A DNA stretch of 64,000 bases from an uncultured Lachnospiraceae bacterium (GCA_946631295.1 CAMOZY010000002.1:32311-96310); one strand, 5' to 3'. Numbered from the stretch's first letter, positions 8,586 through 18,519 are shown. Program-made: numbers and translations. Notes: generated by a model from the sequence alone, not told the origin.

Positions 8586-9728
8586 ATGAATGAAATATCT
8601 GTTGAAAAATTAAAAGAGTGGCCTGAAGACTCTTATGTTCTTATAGACATCCGCGATGAAGAGCTGGTCTCTTATGGAATGATTCCGGGAGCAGTCTTTA
8701 TTTCGTATGAAGAACTTGTGGAAGAATCCTGTAATGCGCTGAATCGATATGATGGAAAAAAGCTTGTCTTTTACTGCCAGATAGGACGCAAGACAAGAGA
8801 ACTGGATGATGTCAAAGCTCTTGAGGGGAAGGATGCTTACAGCCTTGAAGGCGGATATATGGCTTATATCAGAGCGGGACTATCCGATGAATCTTCTCTA
8901 AAGGAAAGACAGCAGAAGGCAGAAGAAAGCATCAGAAAGAAGTTCCATAAGCAGCTGTTCACTCCTTTTGCCAAGGCATGTAAGACATACAAGCTGATAA
9001 GCGAAGGGGATCATATCGCTGTGTGTATCTCGGGCGGCAAGGATTCGATGCTCATGGCCAAGCTTTTTCAGGAGATACAAAAGCACAGGCAGTGCAATTT
9101 TGAACTGACATTCCTTGTGATGGATCCGGGTTACAACCGTGAAAACAGGGAATTGATCGAAAGTAATGCGAAAGTGCTTGGCGTTCCGATCACGGTATTT
9201 GAAAGTGATATATTTGATGCGGTTGATACCATAGATAAGAATCCCTGTTACCTGTGCGCGAGAATGAGGCGCGGATATCTGTACAGCAGGGCTAAGGAAC
9301 TGGGATGCAATAAGATCGCACTCGGCCATCATTATGATGACGTTATCGAAACGATACTGATGGGGATGCTACACGGAGCGCAGATACAGACCATGATGCC
9401 CAAGCTCCACAGTACGAATTTCGAGGGAATGGAACTGATCAGGCCGATGTATCTTGTCAGGGAGAGTGATATATGTGCATGGAGAGACTATAACGATCTT
9501 CATTTCCTCCAGTGTGCATGCCACTTTACCGAGACTTGTTCGACGTGCCACGAGGATGGTACGACATCATCAAAAAGACTTGATACCAAGAAGCTGATCG
9601 CAGAACTTAAAAAGGCTAATCCTTATGTCGAATCCAATATCTTCAAGAGTGTTGAGAATGTAAATCTTGATACGGTCATAACCTATAAGAAGAACGGGAT
9701 AAGACATAATTTTCTTGAAGACTATTAA
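8586..9728 (+). CDS. Rhodanese domain fused to TtcA-like PP-loop ATPase (probable tRNA thiolation enzyme)
   Basis: N-terminal rhodanese loop CQIGRKTR; PP-loop SGGKDSM; CYLCARMRRGYLY; GHHYDDVIET. Confidence 0.88.
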   Translation: MNEISVEKLKEWPEDSYVLIDIRDEELVSYGMIPGAVFISYEELVEESCNALNRYDGKKLVFYCQIGRKTRELDDVKALEGKDAYSLEGGYMAYIRAGLSDESSLKERQQKAEESIRKKFHKQLFTPFAKACKTYKLISEGDHIAVCISGGKDSMLMAKLFQEIQKHRQCNFELTFLVMDPGYNRENRELIESNAKVLGVPITVFESDIFDAVDTIDKNPCYLCARMRRGYLYSRAKELGCNKIALGHHYDDVIETILMGMLHGAQIQTMMPKLHSTNFEGMELIRPMYLVRESDICAWRDYNDLHFLQCACHFTETCSTCHEDGTTSSKRLDTKKLIAELKKANPYVESNIFKSVENVNLDTVITYKKNGIRHNFLEDY

Positions 9729-9745
9729 TGTCCTGAAAAAAGAAA

Positions 9746-9786
9746 CCCTTTGCATGGAGTGATGTCTCCTTTGCAAAGGGCTTTTT
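9746..9786. terminator. Bidirectional intrinsic terminator
   Basis: CCCTTTGCATGGAG...CTCCTTTGCAAAGGG with T-run on + side and A-run on the opposite side; lies between a + CDS and a - tRNA. Confidence 0.85.
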
Positions 9787-9788
9787 AG

Positions 9789-9862
9789 TCGGCGCGACAA
9801 GATTTGAACTTGCGACCTCCACGTCCCGAACGTGGCGCTCTACCAAGCTGAGCCACGCGCCG
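9789..9862 (-). tRNA. tRNA-Pro (anticodon CGG)
   Basis: Minus-strand CGGCGCGTGGCTCAGCTTGGTAGAGCGCCACGTTCGGGACGTGGAGGTCGCAAGTTCAAATCTTGTCGCGCCGA folds as cloverleaf; anticodon loop TTCGGGA; CCA not encoded. Confidence 0.95.
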
Positions 9863-10035
9863 TAGGTGCCGTTTTACTTAACGCACTTAACACCGGCAAT
9901 ATAATAATAATTTCATAATATTTTTATTGCGGCTTTGCTGAAATTCTGCAAAAATCAAAGTATGTCAGCTAGTCTGAAACGACTTTCCAATAATACACTT
10001 TATAATAATTTGTGTCAATCACGGGAGGAATACCT

Positions 10036-12138
10036 ATGGCGGCAAAGAAACAGAAGAGAGTTACCGAGAAGGAGATCAGAGAGATAGTCTCTAAGATGAC
10101 TCTTAAGCAGAAGGCACAGCTTACGAGCGGTGACGGAATGTGGGAGACAGTTGAGTACAAGAAGCTTGGTGTTCCTAAGGAGTGGATGTGTGACGGCCCT
10201 CACGGTCTGAGAAAACAGGCCAACGATATGCATGCCAGCGTCAATGACTCTATCGAAGCAGTAAGCTTCCCCGCTGAGTGTGCAATGGCTGCAAGCTGGG
10301 ACAGGGAACTGATCTACGAGGCAGCTAAAACACTGGGCAATGAAGCACAGGCTAATGATGTACAGATGGTACTCGGACCCGGCGTCAACATGAAGAGAAG
10401 TCCTCTGTGCGGCCGTAATTTCGAATATATGTCCGAGGATCCCTGCCTTGCCGGAGAACTTGGAGCTTCATACGTAAATGGTCTTCAGAGTACCGGAGTA
10501 TCTGCATGTCTTAAGCATTATCTTGCCAATTCCCAGGAGACAGACAGATTCTCTTCATCAAGCGAGATGGATGATACTACTGCAAGACAGATTTATCTTC
10601 CTGCATTTGAGACCGTCGTCAAAAAGGCTAAGGTAAAGTCCGTTATGGCTGCATATAACAAGGTCAACGGAATCCACATGACTGAGCAGAAGAAATACCT
10701 TACCGATATACTCAGAAAAGAGTGGGGCTTTAACGGAATGGTCGTAAGTGACTGGGGAGCTACACATAACAGACCCGGTGCGATCGAGGCAGGATGCGAT
10801 CTTACAATGTGGCAGCAGCATGAGACCGACAAGGATATCGTGAAGGCTGTTAAGAAGGGCACCCTTGATGAGAAGAAACTCGATGAAGCGTGTGTGAACA
10901 TTCTCAAGCACGTATACGGAACTCTCGCATCACATAAGGATGTAAAGGCAGATCTGGATAAGGATCATGAGGTTGTAAGACGTCTGTTCGAAAGCTGCGT
11001 TGTACTTCTCAAGAACAGCGGTAATATCCTTCCCATAAGCAAAAAGAAGAAGGTTCTGCTTCTCGGAGACTTTGCAAAGAATCCCAGATATCAGGGAGGC
11101 GGAAGCTCTCACGTTACGACCAGCAGATCCGTCAGTGCTGTTGAGGCAATGAAGGATATGACAAATGTATCATATGTAAAGGGCTACGGTCCGGGACCCA
11201 AGGCAAAGCAGCTGACAGATCCCGAATTTTGGAAGACCAGGATCGGACATGCTGATTATAAGCCTGATCAGAAGCTTATTGCAGAAGCTGTCAAGGCTGC
11301 AAAGTCTGCTGACATTTGTGTCATTTTTGCAGGGCTTCCCGAAGCGCTTGAATCTGAAGGCGCGGATCGTATCGATATGAAGATGCCCGATTCACACAAC
11401 GCTCTTATTGAGGCTGTTGCGAAGGTAAATAATAACGTTGTGGTTGTTCTTCAGAACGGTGCACCTGTTGAAATGCCCTGGATCGGTTCTGTAAAGGGCG
11501 TGCTCGAGACTTATCTTGGAGGAGAGGCGTCGGGTGAAGTTGTAAGAGATGTTCTTTTCGGTGATATTAATCCTTCCGGAAGACTTCCCGAAACATTCCC
11601 TGTTAAGCTTGAGGACAATCCTTCATATCTGTACTATTTCGGATGCGATGACATCGTAAAATACAGTGAAGGTGAATTCATCGGCTACAGATATTACACC
11701 TCAAAGAAGATGCCGGTACTCTTCCCCTTCGGATACGGACTTTCATACACAACATTTGATTATTCCGATCTTAAGATCGATGCGAAGGGATTCATTGGTG
11801 ATGAAAAGAAAGGCGGCATCAGCGTTTCCGTCAAGGTCACCAATACCGGTAAGAAGGCAGGAAGAGAAGTTGTACAGCTTTATGTCGGCGTGAACAAGTG
11901 CAAGCTTCCCAGACCTGTAAGAGAACTTAAGGGCTTTGCAAAGACCGGACTTCTTAAGCCCGGAGAGAGCCAGACCGTTACATTTGAACTTACTTCAAGA
12001 GACTTTGCTCACTGGAATGAGGAGTGTAATGCCTATGTACACTACACAGGTGAGTATGAGATCCAGATCGCAAAGAATGCAAACGAGATAGTACTTGCAG
12101 CTCCTGTTGACATCGAGGGTGCATATCCCCGCAAGTGA
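10036..12138 (+). CDS. Glycoside hydrolase family 3 (beta-glucosidase-like), no signal peptide
   Basis: MVVSDWGATHNR catalytic motif, GPGVNMKRSPLCGRNFEYMSEDP, C-terminal fibronectin-III-like VTNTGKKAGREVVQLYV; SD GGGAGGAA. Confidence 0.95.
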   Translation: MAAKKQKRVTEKEIREIVSKMTLKQKAQLTSGDGMWETVEYKKLGVPKEWMCDGPHGLRKQANDMHASVNDSIEAVSFPAECAMAASWDRELIYEAAKTLGNEAQANDVQMVLGPGVNMKRSPLCGRNFEYMSEDPCLAGELGASYVNGLQSTGVSACLKHYLANSQETDRFSSSSEMDDTTARQIYLPAFETVVKKAKVKSVMAAYNKVNGIHMTEQKKYLTDILRKEWGFNGMVVSDWGATHNRPGAIEAGCDLTMWQQHETDKDIVKAVKKGTLDEKKLDEACVNILKHVYGTLASHKDVKADLDKDHEVVRRLFESCVVLLKNSGNILPISKKKKVLLLGDFAKNPRYQGGGSSHVTTSRSVSAVEAMKDMTNVSYVKGYGPGPKAKQLTDPEFWKTRIGHADYKPDQKLIAEAVKAAKSADICVIFAGLPEALESEGADRIDMKMPDSHNALIEAVAKVNNNVVVVLQNGAPVEMPWIGSVKGVLETYLGGEASGEVVRDVLFGDINPSGRLPETFPVKLEDNPSYLYYFGCDDIVKYSEGEFIGYRYYTSKKMPVLFPFGYGLSYTTFDYSDLKIDAKGFIGDEKKGGISVSVKVTNTGKKAGREVVQLYVGVNKCKLPRPVRELKGFAKTGLLKPGESQTVTFELTSRDFAHWNEECNAYVHYTGEYEIQIAKNANEIVLAAPVDIEGAYPRK

Positions 12139-12153
12139 GGATACGGTTGATTT

Positions 12154-12176
12154 CGCGCGGCGCCCGTCGCCGCGCG
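12154..12176 (+). promoter_or_regulatory. Strong GC hairpin immediately upstream of GGDEF gene SD
   Basis: Perfect 9-bp stem CGCGCGGCG-CCCGT-CGCCGCGCG; no U-tract on either strand; SD GAGG starts about 4 nt later. Confidence 0.7.
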
Positions 12177-12192
12177 TGTGAGGTATCATATT

Positions 12193-14082
12193 ATGGATCA
12201 GCGGAAAACAATAGCAGTTTTCGGAAGCGGACTTACCAGCAGATATAAGCGTCATCTTTGCAGAGCACTTAATATTGCTGCCGAGGAATTTGATGTGAAT
12301 CTTGTCTATATCAATTCATACGGTAAGCTCAGGAGCATTACTTCCGTAGCTGAAGATCAGGAATCGCAGTTTCTGGATTTTATTGATCTTGATCAGTTTG
12401 ACGGTATTATTTTCGACGGAGAAGGCTACAATATCGAGGGCATGGCAGAGAGAGTGGAGCGCAAGCTTCGCACTGCCAAGTGTCCTGTTATATCCATAAG
12501 CAGCCATATCGACGGATTCTATAATATTGAATTTGATGATGCCGGCGGCCTTCGTGAAATGGTGGAACACCTTATTGATCATCACCATTTTACACGTATT
12601 GCATTCATGTCCGGATTCCTTAGTCATCCCGATGCACAGACACGCCTTGCCGAATTCCGTTCTGTCATGAAGGATCATGGTTTTCCCGAGGACGGGGTTG
12701 GAATGTTCGAGGGAGATTTCTGGTATAACAAGGGAGTTGAGGCCGCACACTTCTTCCTTTCGCTCCCCGAGCGTCCTGAAGCTATCGTATGTGCCAATGA
12801 CTATATGGCAATTTCCCTTATCAATGCCCTCAGACAGCAGGGAATAAAGGTTCCCGATGATATTGCCGTAACAGGCTATGACGGAACCCCTGAAGGAAAA
12901 GAATTCCTTCCGCACCTTTCATCCGTGACCCGTGAGCGCATGGATATTGCCCACAAAGCAATAAAGCTGCTGGTTGATCTTGCAGATAACGGCAATATTG
13001 ATGAGCATGATCTTCATGTATCTCCCAAGCCCATATATTCGCAGTCATGCGGATGCGAACCGCTTGAATATCAGCATGTGCTCGAAACCGTCGACCGCGT
13101 TCATGAAGAAAAAAGAATGCTGTCTACGGCTGTTTACGAGTCAGAATCTGCAATGATAAAGCTCAACAAAGTTGACAGCGTCCGAAAGATGGAAGCTGTT
13201 TTTGCGGAGGATTCCGTTAACTTTGGAGAGTATTCATCGTTTTTCATGATGGTACATGTGGATTCTGCGGGTAAGCCTGCATATGACAGCGATTTTACCG
13301 GACCTTCCGGACGGTTTGTTCCTGTTATCTGGATCGATAAAAATAAAGAATATACGAAGAGTCCTCACTCCTTTAATACACAGTCACTTATACCCAGGTC
13401 CGGATCCGATAAGTGTCATGTATATTACATAATGGTCGTACACCACGCTGAGACGATATACGGATATACCGTGGTTGAGATGAAGGGCAAGGATATTTTC
13501 AACGAGTTCCATAATGTGTGGATCCATAATCTGAGTATGACCCTTAACGCACTCCACCAAAATGATCAGATAGGTAAGCTGATAACCAAACTGGAGGGAC
13601 TCAGTATAACCGATGGCCTGACAGGAATGCTCAACAGAAGAGGCTTTGACGATAAGTCCCGCAGCGTGATCTCACGTTTTTCCGAGAAACACTCTATATG
13701 CTGTATGGTTATCGATATGGACGGGCTCAAGCGCATTAATGATGAATTCGGACATCACGAGGGTGACAGGGCGATAAGAGCACTTGCGGACATCGTGCAG
13801 CGTGCCTGTGATGCCGGTGAGGTTTCCGGCAGAACGGGTGGAGATGAATTCTATGTCTTTGCTCCGGATTATTCGGAAAAGCGTCTTAACAGATTCCTGG
13901 ATCATCTGAAAAAATATACAGATGAATACAATGAAGCCAATAAGAGGGGATATAAGCTTGATTTCAGCTGCGGTACATATATGACAGAAGCAGATGCATT
14001 CGGAAGGATCGAGGAATACCTCAAGATTGCTGATGGCAGAATGTACGAACAGAAGATGACGAAACCGGGCAGAAGGCACTGA
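12193..14082 (+). CDS. Diguanylate cyclase (GGDEF) with N-terminal LacI/periplasmic-binding-protein-like sensor
   Basis: PBP-like region (FYNIEFDDAGGLREMVEHLIDHHHFTRIAFMSG...IVCANDYMAISLINALRQQGIKVPDDIAVTGYDGTPEG); GRTGGDEF. Confidence 0.93.
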   Translation: MDQRKTIAVFGSGLTSRYKRHLCRALNIAAEEFDVNLVYINSYGKLRSITSVAEDQESQFLDFIDLDQFDGIIFDGEGYNIEGMAERVERKLRTAKCPVISISSHIDGFYNIEFDDAGGLREMVEHLIDHHHFTRIAFMSGFLSHPDAQTRLAEFRSVMKDHGFPEDGVGMFEGDFWYNKGVEAAHFFLSLPERPEAIVCANDYMAISLINALRQQGIKVPDDIAVTGYDGTPEGKEFLPHLSSVTRERMDIAHKAIKLLVDLADNGNIDEHDLHVSPKPIYSQSCGCEPLEYQHVLETVDRVHEEKRMLSTAVYESESAMIKLNKVDSVRKMEAVFAEDSVNFGEYSSFFMMVHVDSAGKPAYDSDFTGPSGRFVPVIWIDKNKEYTKSPHSFNTQSLIPRSGSDKCHVYYIMVVHHAETIYGYTVVEMKGKDIFNEFHNVWIHNLSMTLNALHQNDQIGKLITKLEGLSITDGLTGMLNRRGFDDKSRSVISRFSEKHSICCMVIDMDGLKRINDEFGHHEGDRAIRALADIVQRACDAGEVSGRTGGDEFYVFAPDYSEKRLNRFLDHLKKYTDEYNEANKRGYKLDFSCGTYMTEADAFGRIEEYLKIADGRMYEQKMTKPGRRH

Positions 14083-14187
14083 CAGGCAGGCTGAAAAACA
14101 GCCACTTAAGCATATAAAAAAATTTTTTTAAAATTTTTGTTGCTTTTTATTTTATTAGGTGGTAATATCCCATTGTTGCACTAAAAA

Positions 14188-14260
14188 GCACCGCTAGCTC
14201 AGTTGGTAGAGCACCTGACTCTTAATCAGGGTGTCCAGGGTTCGAGCCCCTGGCGGTGCA
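14188..14260 (+). tRNA. tRNA-Lys (anticodon CTT)
   Basis: GCACCGCTAGCTCAGTTGGTAGAGCACCTGACTCTTAATCAGGGTGTCCAGGGTTCGAGCCCCTGGCGGTGCA folds as cloverleaf; loop CTCTTAA. Confidence 0.96.
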
Positions 14261-14322
14261 GGCGAGGTCGCAGGCTTGCTTAGAAGCGGGTTTGTGGCCT
14301 TTTTCTTTTTGCAGGAGATCAT

Positions 14323-15105
14323 ATGACACCTATATTTGATACACATGCCCATTATGACGACGAAGCATTCGATCAGGACAGGGAAGAGATGCTTTCATCT
14401 CTTGCCATGCACGGAGTTGCCAAGGTCTGTAACATAGGAGCGGGAATTGAAAGTTCTAAGAGCACTCTGGAACTGTCCCGTAAATATGACTGGATGTACT
14501 GCGCACTGGGTGTGATCCCCGGAAAATGCTCAGAGATAAATGATGAAAGCTGGGAATGGCTCTGCAATGCTGCAAAAGAAGAAAAAAAGTGTGTTGCGAT
14601 CGGCGAGATAGGTCTTGATAATCACTGGGATGACGATCCCAAGGAAGTTCAGGAACACTGGTTTATCGCTCAGATGGATCTTGCAAGACAGCTCCATAAA
14701 CCTATAGTCGTACACTCAAGAGAAGCGGCAAAAGATACGATAGATATTATGAGGGAGCATAAGGCTTCCGAGATAGGAGGAGTCATCCACTGCTATTCCT
14801 ATACCAAGGAGAGTGCCCGTGATTTTCTTGAGATGGGCTTCTATTTCGGGATCGGAGGTGTTGTAACCTTCAAAAATGCCAAAAAGCTTGCCGAAGCTGT
14901 GAGATATATCCCTATGTCAGCCATAGTTCTTGAGACAGACTGCCCGTACCTTGCACCGACTCCTCACAGGGGTGAGAGGAATTATTCGGGATACCTTCCG
15001 CTTGTTGCAGAGGAGATAGCAAGGATCAAGCAGATCCCTTTTGAAAAGGTGGTGGAGACCGCATGGTACAATGCCCACAGCCTATACAAAATCGACATTC
15101 TGTGA
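14323..15105 (+). CDS. TatD family metal-dependent hydrolase
   Basis: DTHAHYDDEAF, IGEIGLD, PIVVHSREA, LETDCPYLAPTPHRG motifs. Confidence 0.95.
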   Translation: MTPIFDTHAHYDDEAFDQDREEMLSSLAMHGVAKVCNIGAGIESSKSTLELSRKYDWMYCALGVIPGKCSEINDESWEWLCNAAKEEKKCVAIGEIGLDNHWDDDPKEVQEHWFIAQMDLARQLHKPIVVHSREAAKDTIDIMREHKASEIGGVIHCYSYTKESARDFLEMGFYFGIGGVVTFKNAKKLAEAVRYIPMSAIVLETDCPYLAPTPHRGERNYSGYLPLVAEEIARIKQIPFEKVVETAWYNAHSLYKIDIL

Positions 15106-15161
15106 TAGAATAAACTTCAAATATAAGGTTTTCTTATGAGGTACCGATGCGAGGTACTGCC

Positions 15162-15896
15162 ATGAAAATAGAGAGAATAGACGATAAGACAATTAAATGC
15201 TATCTTTCAAAGGATGAACTTGCATATTACAAGGTTGATTACAGCGATTTCATCTCAAGAACCGAGAATGCGCAGAGACTTTTGAGAGAGATAATAGAGC
15301 AGGCTAAGAATGAGGTGGGCTATCACCCGCCCAAGATTGCTTTTGAGATGCAGATAATGATGGTTCCGGAGCAGGGAATGGTTCTTACATTCTCGGAAAA
15401 GGATCCCGCTCTCGGCGTGGATGCCGACAAGATCAGCGGATTTATCGATACTCTTAAGCAGCTTCTTGAGCATGTAAAGGAAACCGGAGGAAGCACCGGT
15501 TCTCTTGGTGCGTTACCCGGACTCGGACAGGGCGGGCTTTCACTTCCTGCACCTGTAGCGCCTGTTAATCCGGCTGAACCCGGAAAGACTGAGCATTCGC
15601 CTGCGATGGATGTGAATGAAGCGGTATTCATGTTTACATATCTGTCTGACTTCATTGAATATGCTCAGGGACTTCCGAGGGGTATACGCCTTGATTCAAC
15701 ACTGTATAAGATGGGTGAGGAGTATTTCCTCCACATCGGAAGAGGCGGGGCTTCTTATGACCGGTTCAGCAGAAGCTGCGTTCAGGCTCTGGAGTTCTCA
15801 CAGCTCTATGCTGCGGGAGCCGGCTGCGACGAGGTTCTGAGAGAACACGGCGAAGTCATGATAGCATCCAAGGCTGTCAACAAGTTCCGCAAGTAA
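15162..15896 (+). CDS. mecA: Adaptor protein MecA
   Basis: N-terminus MKIERIDDKTIKCYLSKDEL and C-terminal domain pattern typical of MecA (ClpC adaptor). Confidence 0.85.
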   Translation: MKIERIDDKTIKCYLSKDELAYYKVDYSDFISRTENAQRLLREIIEQAKNEVGYHPPKIAFEMQIMMVPEQGMVLTFSEKDPALGVDADKISGFIDTLKQLLEHVKETGGSTGSLGALPGLGQGGLSLPAPVAPVNPAEPGKTEHSPAMDVNEAVFMFTYLSDFIEYAQGLPRGIRLDSTLYKMGEEYFLHIGRGGASYDRFSRSCVQALEFSQLYAAGAGCDEVLREHGEVMIASKAVNKFRK

Positions 15897-16015
15897 GGTT
15901 TTACTGTGACTGAATGATCCCAGGCGGCTCCCGGCTATAATGGGGGCCGCCTGATATTTATGTCGGGGAAAATGTTTTTCAGGGTATTTTGAGGGAATGA
16001 TAAGGAGGGAGAGGA

Positions 16016-17683
16016 ATGTTTGTATGTCCCAACTGCGGGGCCAATATCAACTTTGACCCGGGCAAGCAGCTGCTGCATTGCGATTTCTGCGATACCGATC
16101 TGTCACCTGATGAGGTGATCCAGAAGGACGACGCCGAAGAACATACATATACGGAATCCGAGGCGGATGAAAGCTCCGAAACAGGCTATAAGGAGTATAC
16201 GACCACCATATATACCTGTAAGGAATGCGGAGGCGAGATACTTGCCAATGACAATACCGTTGCAACATTCTGCAGCTACTGCGGAGCATCCACTGTGCTT
16301 TCGAGCAGAGTCGGAAAGGAAAGAGCTCCCGAGTACATCATACCCTTTAAGATCACCAAGGAGCAGAGTGCCGAGCTTTATAAGAAAGCGGTGAGTAAGG
16401 CACTGTTTGCTCCCAAGTATATGAAGGAAGACACCGTGATCGACAAGTTCCGCGGTATCTATATGCCTTACTGGGTATACGACTTCAGGGAAAACCGTCC
16501 CGCCACCCTTCGCGGACAAAAGGATCACAGAAGCGGCGACTACATCATCCACGAGCATTTTGACATCAACCTGGAAGTGGATGCACAGTACAAGGGTCTT
16601 TCGTATGATGCGTCATCGCAGTTTTCTGATACCTTAAGTGAAGCGATCGCTCCTTATGACTTCAGTACGGCGGTTCCGTTCAACACATCTTATATGAGCG
16701 GATTTTATGCGGATGCTGCAGATACCGAGGCTTCTCTTTATCAGAGACAGTGCAGAACCATTGTTACGAATGAGATATACAACCGTGTTGCTAAGGCCCC
16801 CGCGGTCAAGAGCATTACGCTTAAGAAGGACAGCAGTTCAAATCTTGCTCCGGAAACCTGTGAATCGGATCTCGGATACTTCCCTGTATGGTTCCTTTCA
16901 TGCAGACACAAGGACCGTGTAAGCTATGCGGTCATAAATGGTCAGACCGGTGAGGTTGCGACCGATATGCCTGTGGATTACAAGAAGTATGTGATCTCTT
17001 CCCTGATCCTCGCAATACCTTTTGCGGCGCTTTTTGCACTCCTGCCCATAATGAGACCCGTTTATCTTGTTGTGGTATCGCTGATCTTTGCGATGACCAG
17101 CATGATAATACTCTGTTCCCAGAAAAATAAGATCTACATCAGGGAAAATAATCTCGATGATGTGGGGCTGAATTTCAGAAAGGATAAGATCAGAAAGGAG
17201 CAGGCTGCAAACCTGCGCCCCGATCAGCCTACACCTCCGCCACCTTCCGAACCGATCAGGAAAGTAAAGACAACCGAAAAGAGCGATTCAAACTGGATCT
17301 ACACGCTTCTTATCATTGTGAGCTTCCTTATGAGCCTTTGTGCAGGCCCTATCGGAGTGGTCATCTGTCTGTGTGTGATAACACCGCTTATCAACAATGC
17401 AAAGAATAAGAAGAGCAAGAAGATAGTAGATACCAAAACGGTTGTTGCATCCAAGGCTCCGGGTTCAGAGAAATTCGCCCTTTGCCTTAAGCCCCTTATC
17501 GGAGCTGTTATTTCACTGGGTGTACTCATTTTTGCGCCCAATGCGGATGAATATTACTACATAGCGGCAGTTATCTGCATCGTGGCAGTGCTTCTTTCCT
17601 TCTGGGATATCATAAAGGGACATAATGAGCTGGCTACGAGAAAGCTTCCTCAGTTTGATAAGAGAGGAGGTGACGAGTCATGA
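16016..17683 (+). CDS. Double zinc-ribbon membrane protein
   Basis: CPNCGANINFDPGKQLLHCDFC and CKECGGEILANDNTVATFCSYCG, followed by C-terminal TM helices; overlaps the next gene by 4 nt. Confidence 0.85.
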   Translation: MFVCPNCGANINFDPGKQLLHCDFCDTDLSPDEVIQKDDAEEHTYTESEADESSETGYKEYTTTIYTCKECGGEILANDNTVATFCSYCGASTVLSSRVGKERAPEYIIPFKITKEQSAELYKKAVSKALFAPKYMKEDTVIDKFRGIYMPYWVYDFRENRPATLRGQKDHRSGDYIIHEHFDINLEVDAQYKGLSYDASSQFSDTLSEAIAPYDFSTAVPFNTSYMSGFYADAADTEASLYQRQCRTIVTNEIYNRVAKAPAVKSITLKKDSSSNLAPETCESDLGYFPVWFLSCRHKDRVSYAVINGQTGEVATDMPVDYKKYVISSLILAIPFAALFALLPIMRPVYLVVVSLIFAMTSMIILCSQKNKIYIRENNLDDVGLNFRKDKIRKEQAANLRPDQPTPPPPSEPIRKVKTTEKSDSNWIYTLLIIVSFLMSLCAGPIGVVICLCVITPLINNAKNKKSKKIVDTKTVVASKAPGSEKFALCLKPLIGAVISLGVLIFAPNADEYYYIAAVICIVAVLLSFWDIIKGHNELATRKLPQFDKRGGDES

Positions 17684-18519
17684 GAAGAGATACTCTGAAG
17701 AATACCTTAAAGGTTCTCCTTGCTGTCGCAGTGATCCTGGCAGGAATTATGATGATCCCTGTTACAGCACTTGCGTATAACCCTCTTGATGAGGATGATC
17801 CGGATCTTGATAAGAAAAATCCCGATACCGGTTATCACGTGATCATTTACGACGGAGCGGATCTTCTTACTGCAGGTGAGATCAAAGATCTTGCCGAGGA
17901 TATGGCTCCTATCACCCGGTGGGGCAGCGTTGCATTCGTAACGACGGATTATAATGATTACAACGATATCATGAGATATTCCGAGAAGATGTTCTATAAA
18001 CTCTTCGACGACGGTGACAGCGCCACGATGATGATCATCGACATGGATGAAAGAGAGATATCCATCTACTCGGACGGATATATGCATACGGTCATCACGG
18101 ATTCGTACGGATATGACATAACCGATAATATTTACCGTTATGCGTCAAGGGCCGAGTATTATAACTGTGCATCGAAGGGCTTTGAGCAGATTTACACAGT
18201 CCTGAACGGTCAGAAGATCGCACGCCCCATGAAGTATATCTGCTGTGCACTTATGGGACTGCTTGTTTCACTCCTGGTCAACTTCATCGTTATCAGCAGG
18301 GCATCCAAGATACAGAATACTTCAAGCTCGGAGATGCTCAGCGGTGCATATAAGACGCTCAGGTTCACGACTCCGAGAGTTATCAAGACAGGCGAATCAC
18401 GGACTTATTCACCCGTTCAGAGCAGCAGCGGAGGCGGCGGTGGCGGAGGAGGCCATCACAGCGGTGGCGGTGGTGGCGGAGGCCATCACAGCGGAGGCGG
18501 CGGTCACCACGGATTCTAA
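17680..18519 (+). CDS. TPM-domain protein with Gly/His-rich C-terminal tail
   Basis: Signal/TM N-terminus, TPM-like region (VIIYDGADLLTAGEIKDLAEDMAPI...), TM, tail GGGGGGGGHHSGGGGGGGHHSGGGGHHGF. Confidence 0.8.
   Translation: MRRDTLKNTLKVLLAVAVILAGIMMIPVTALAYNPLDEDDPDLDKKNPDTGYHVIIYDGADLLTAGEIKDLAEDMAPITRWGSVAFVTTDYNDYNDIMRYSEKMFYKLFDDGDSATMMIIDMDEREISIYSDGYMHTVITDSYGYDITDNIYRYASRAEYYNCASKGFEQIYTVLNGQKIARPMKYICCALMGLLVSLLVNFIVISRASKIQNTSSSEMLSGAYKTLRFTTPRVIKTGESRTYSPVQSSSGGGGGGGGHHSGGGGGGGHHSGGGGHHGF
18430..18513 (+). repeat. In-frame tandem repeat encoding Gly(n)-His-His-Ser
   Basis: GGCGGAGGCCATCACAGCGG-type units repeated at the 3' end of the TPM gene. Confidence 0.85.

Noticed and set aside
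9737-9862. Considered as a prophage or integrative-element attachment site at tRNA-Pro
   Set aside because: No integrase, no duplicated tRNA 3' end and only ordinary chromosomal genes on both sides.
12151-12180. GC hairpin considered as an intrinsic terminator for the GH3 gene
   Set aside because: No U-tract follows on either strand; kept only as a regulatory-hairpin observation.
18421-18519. Short tandem repeats considered as a CRISPR-like array
   Set aside because: The repeat is in-frame coding sequence for Gly/His tail, units are contiguous with no spacers.
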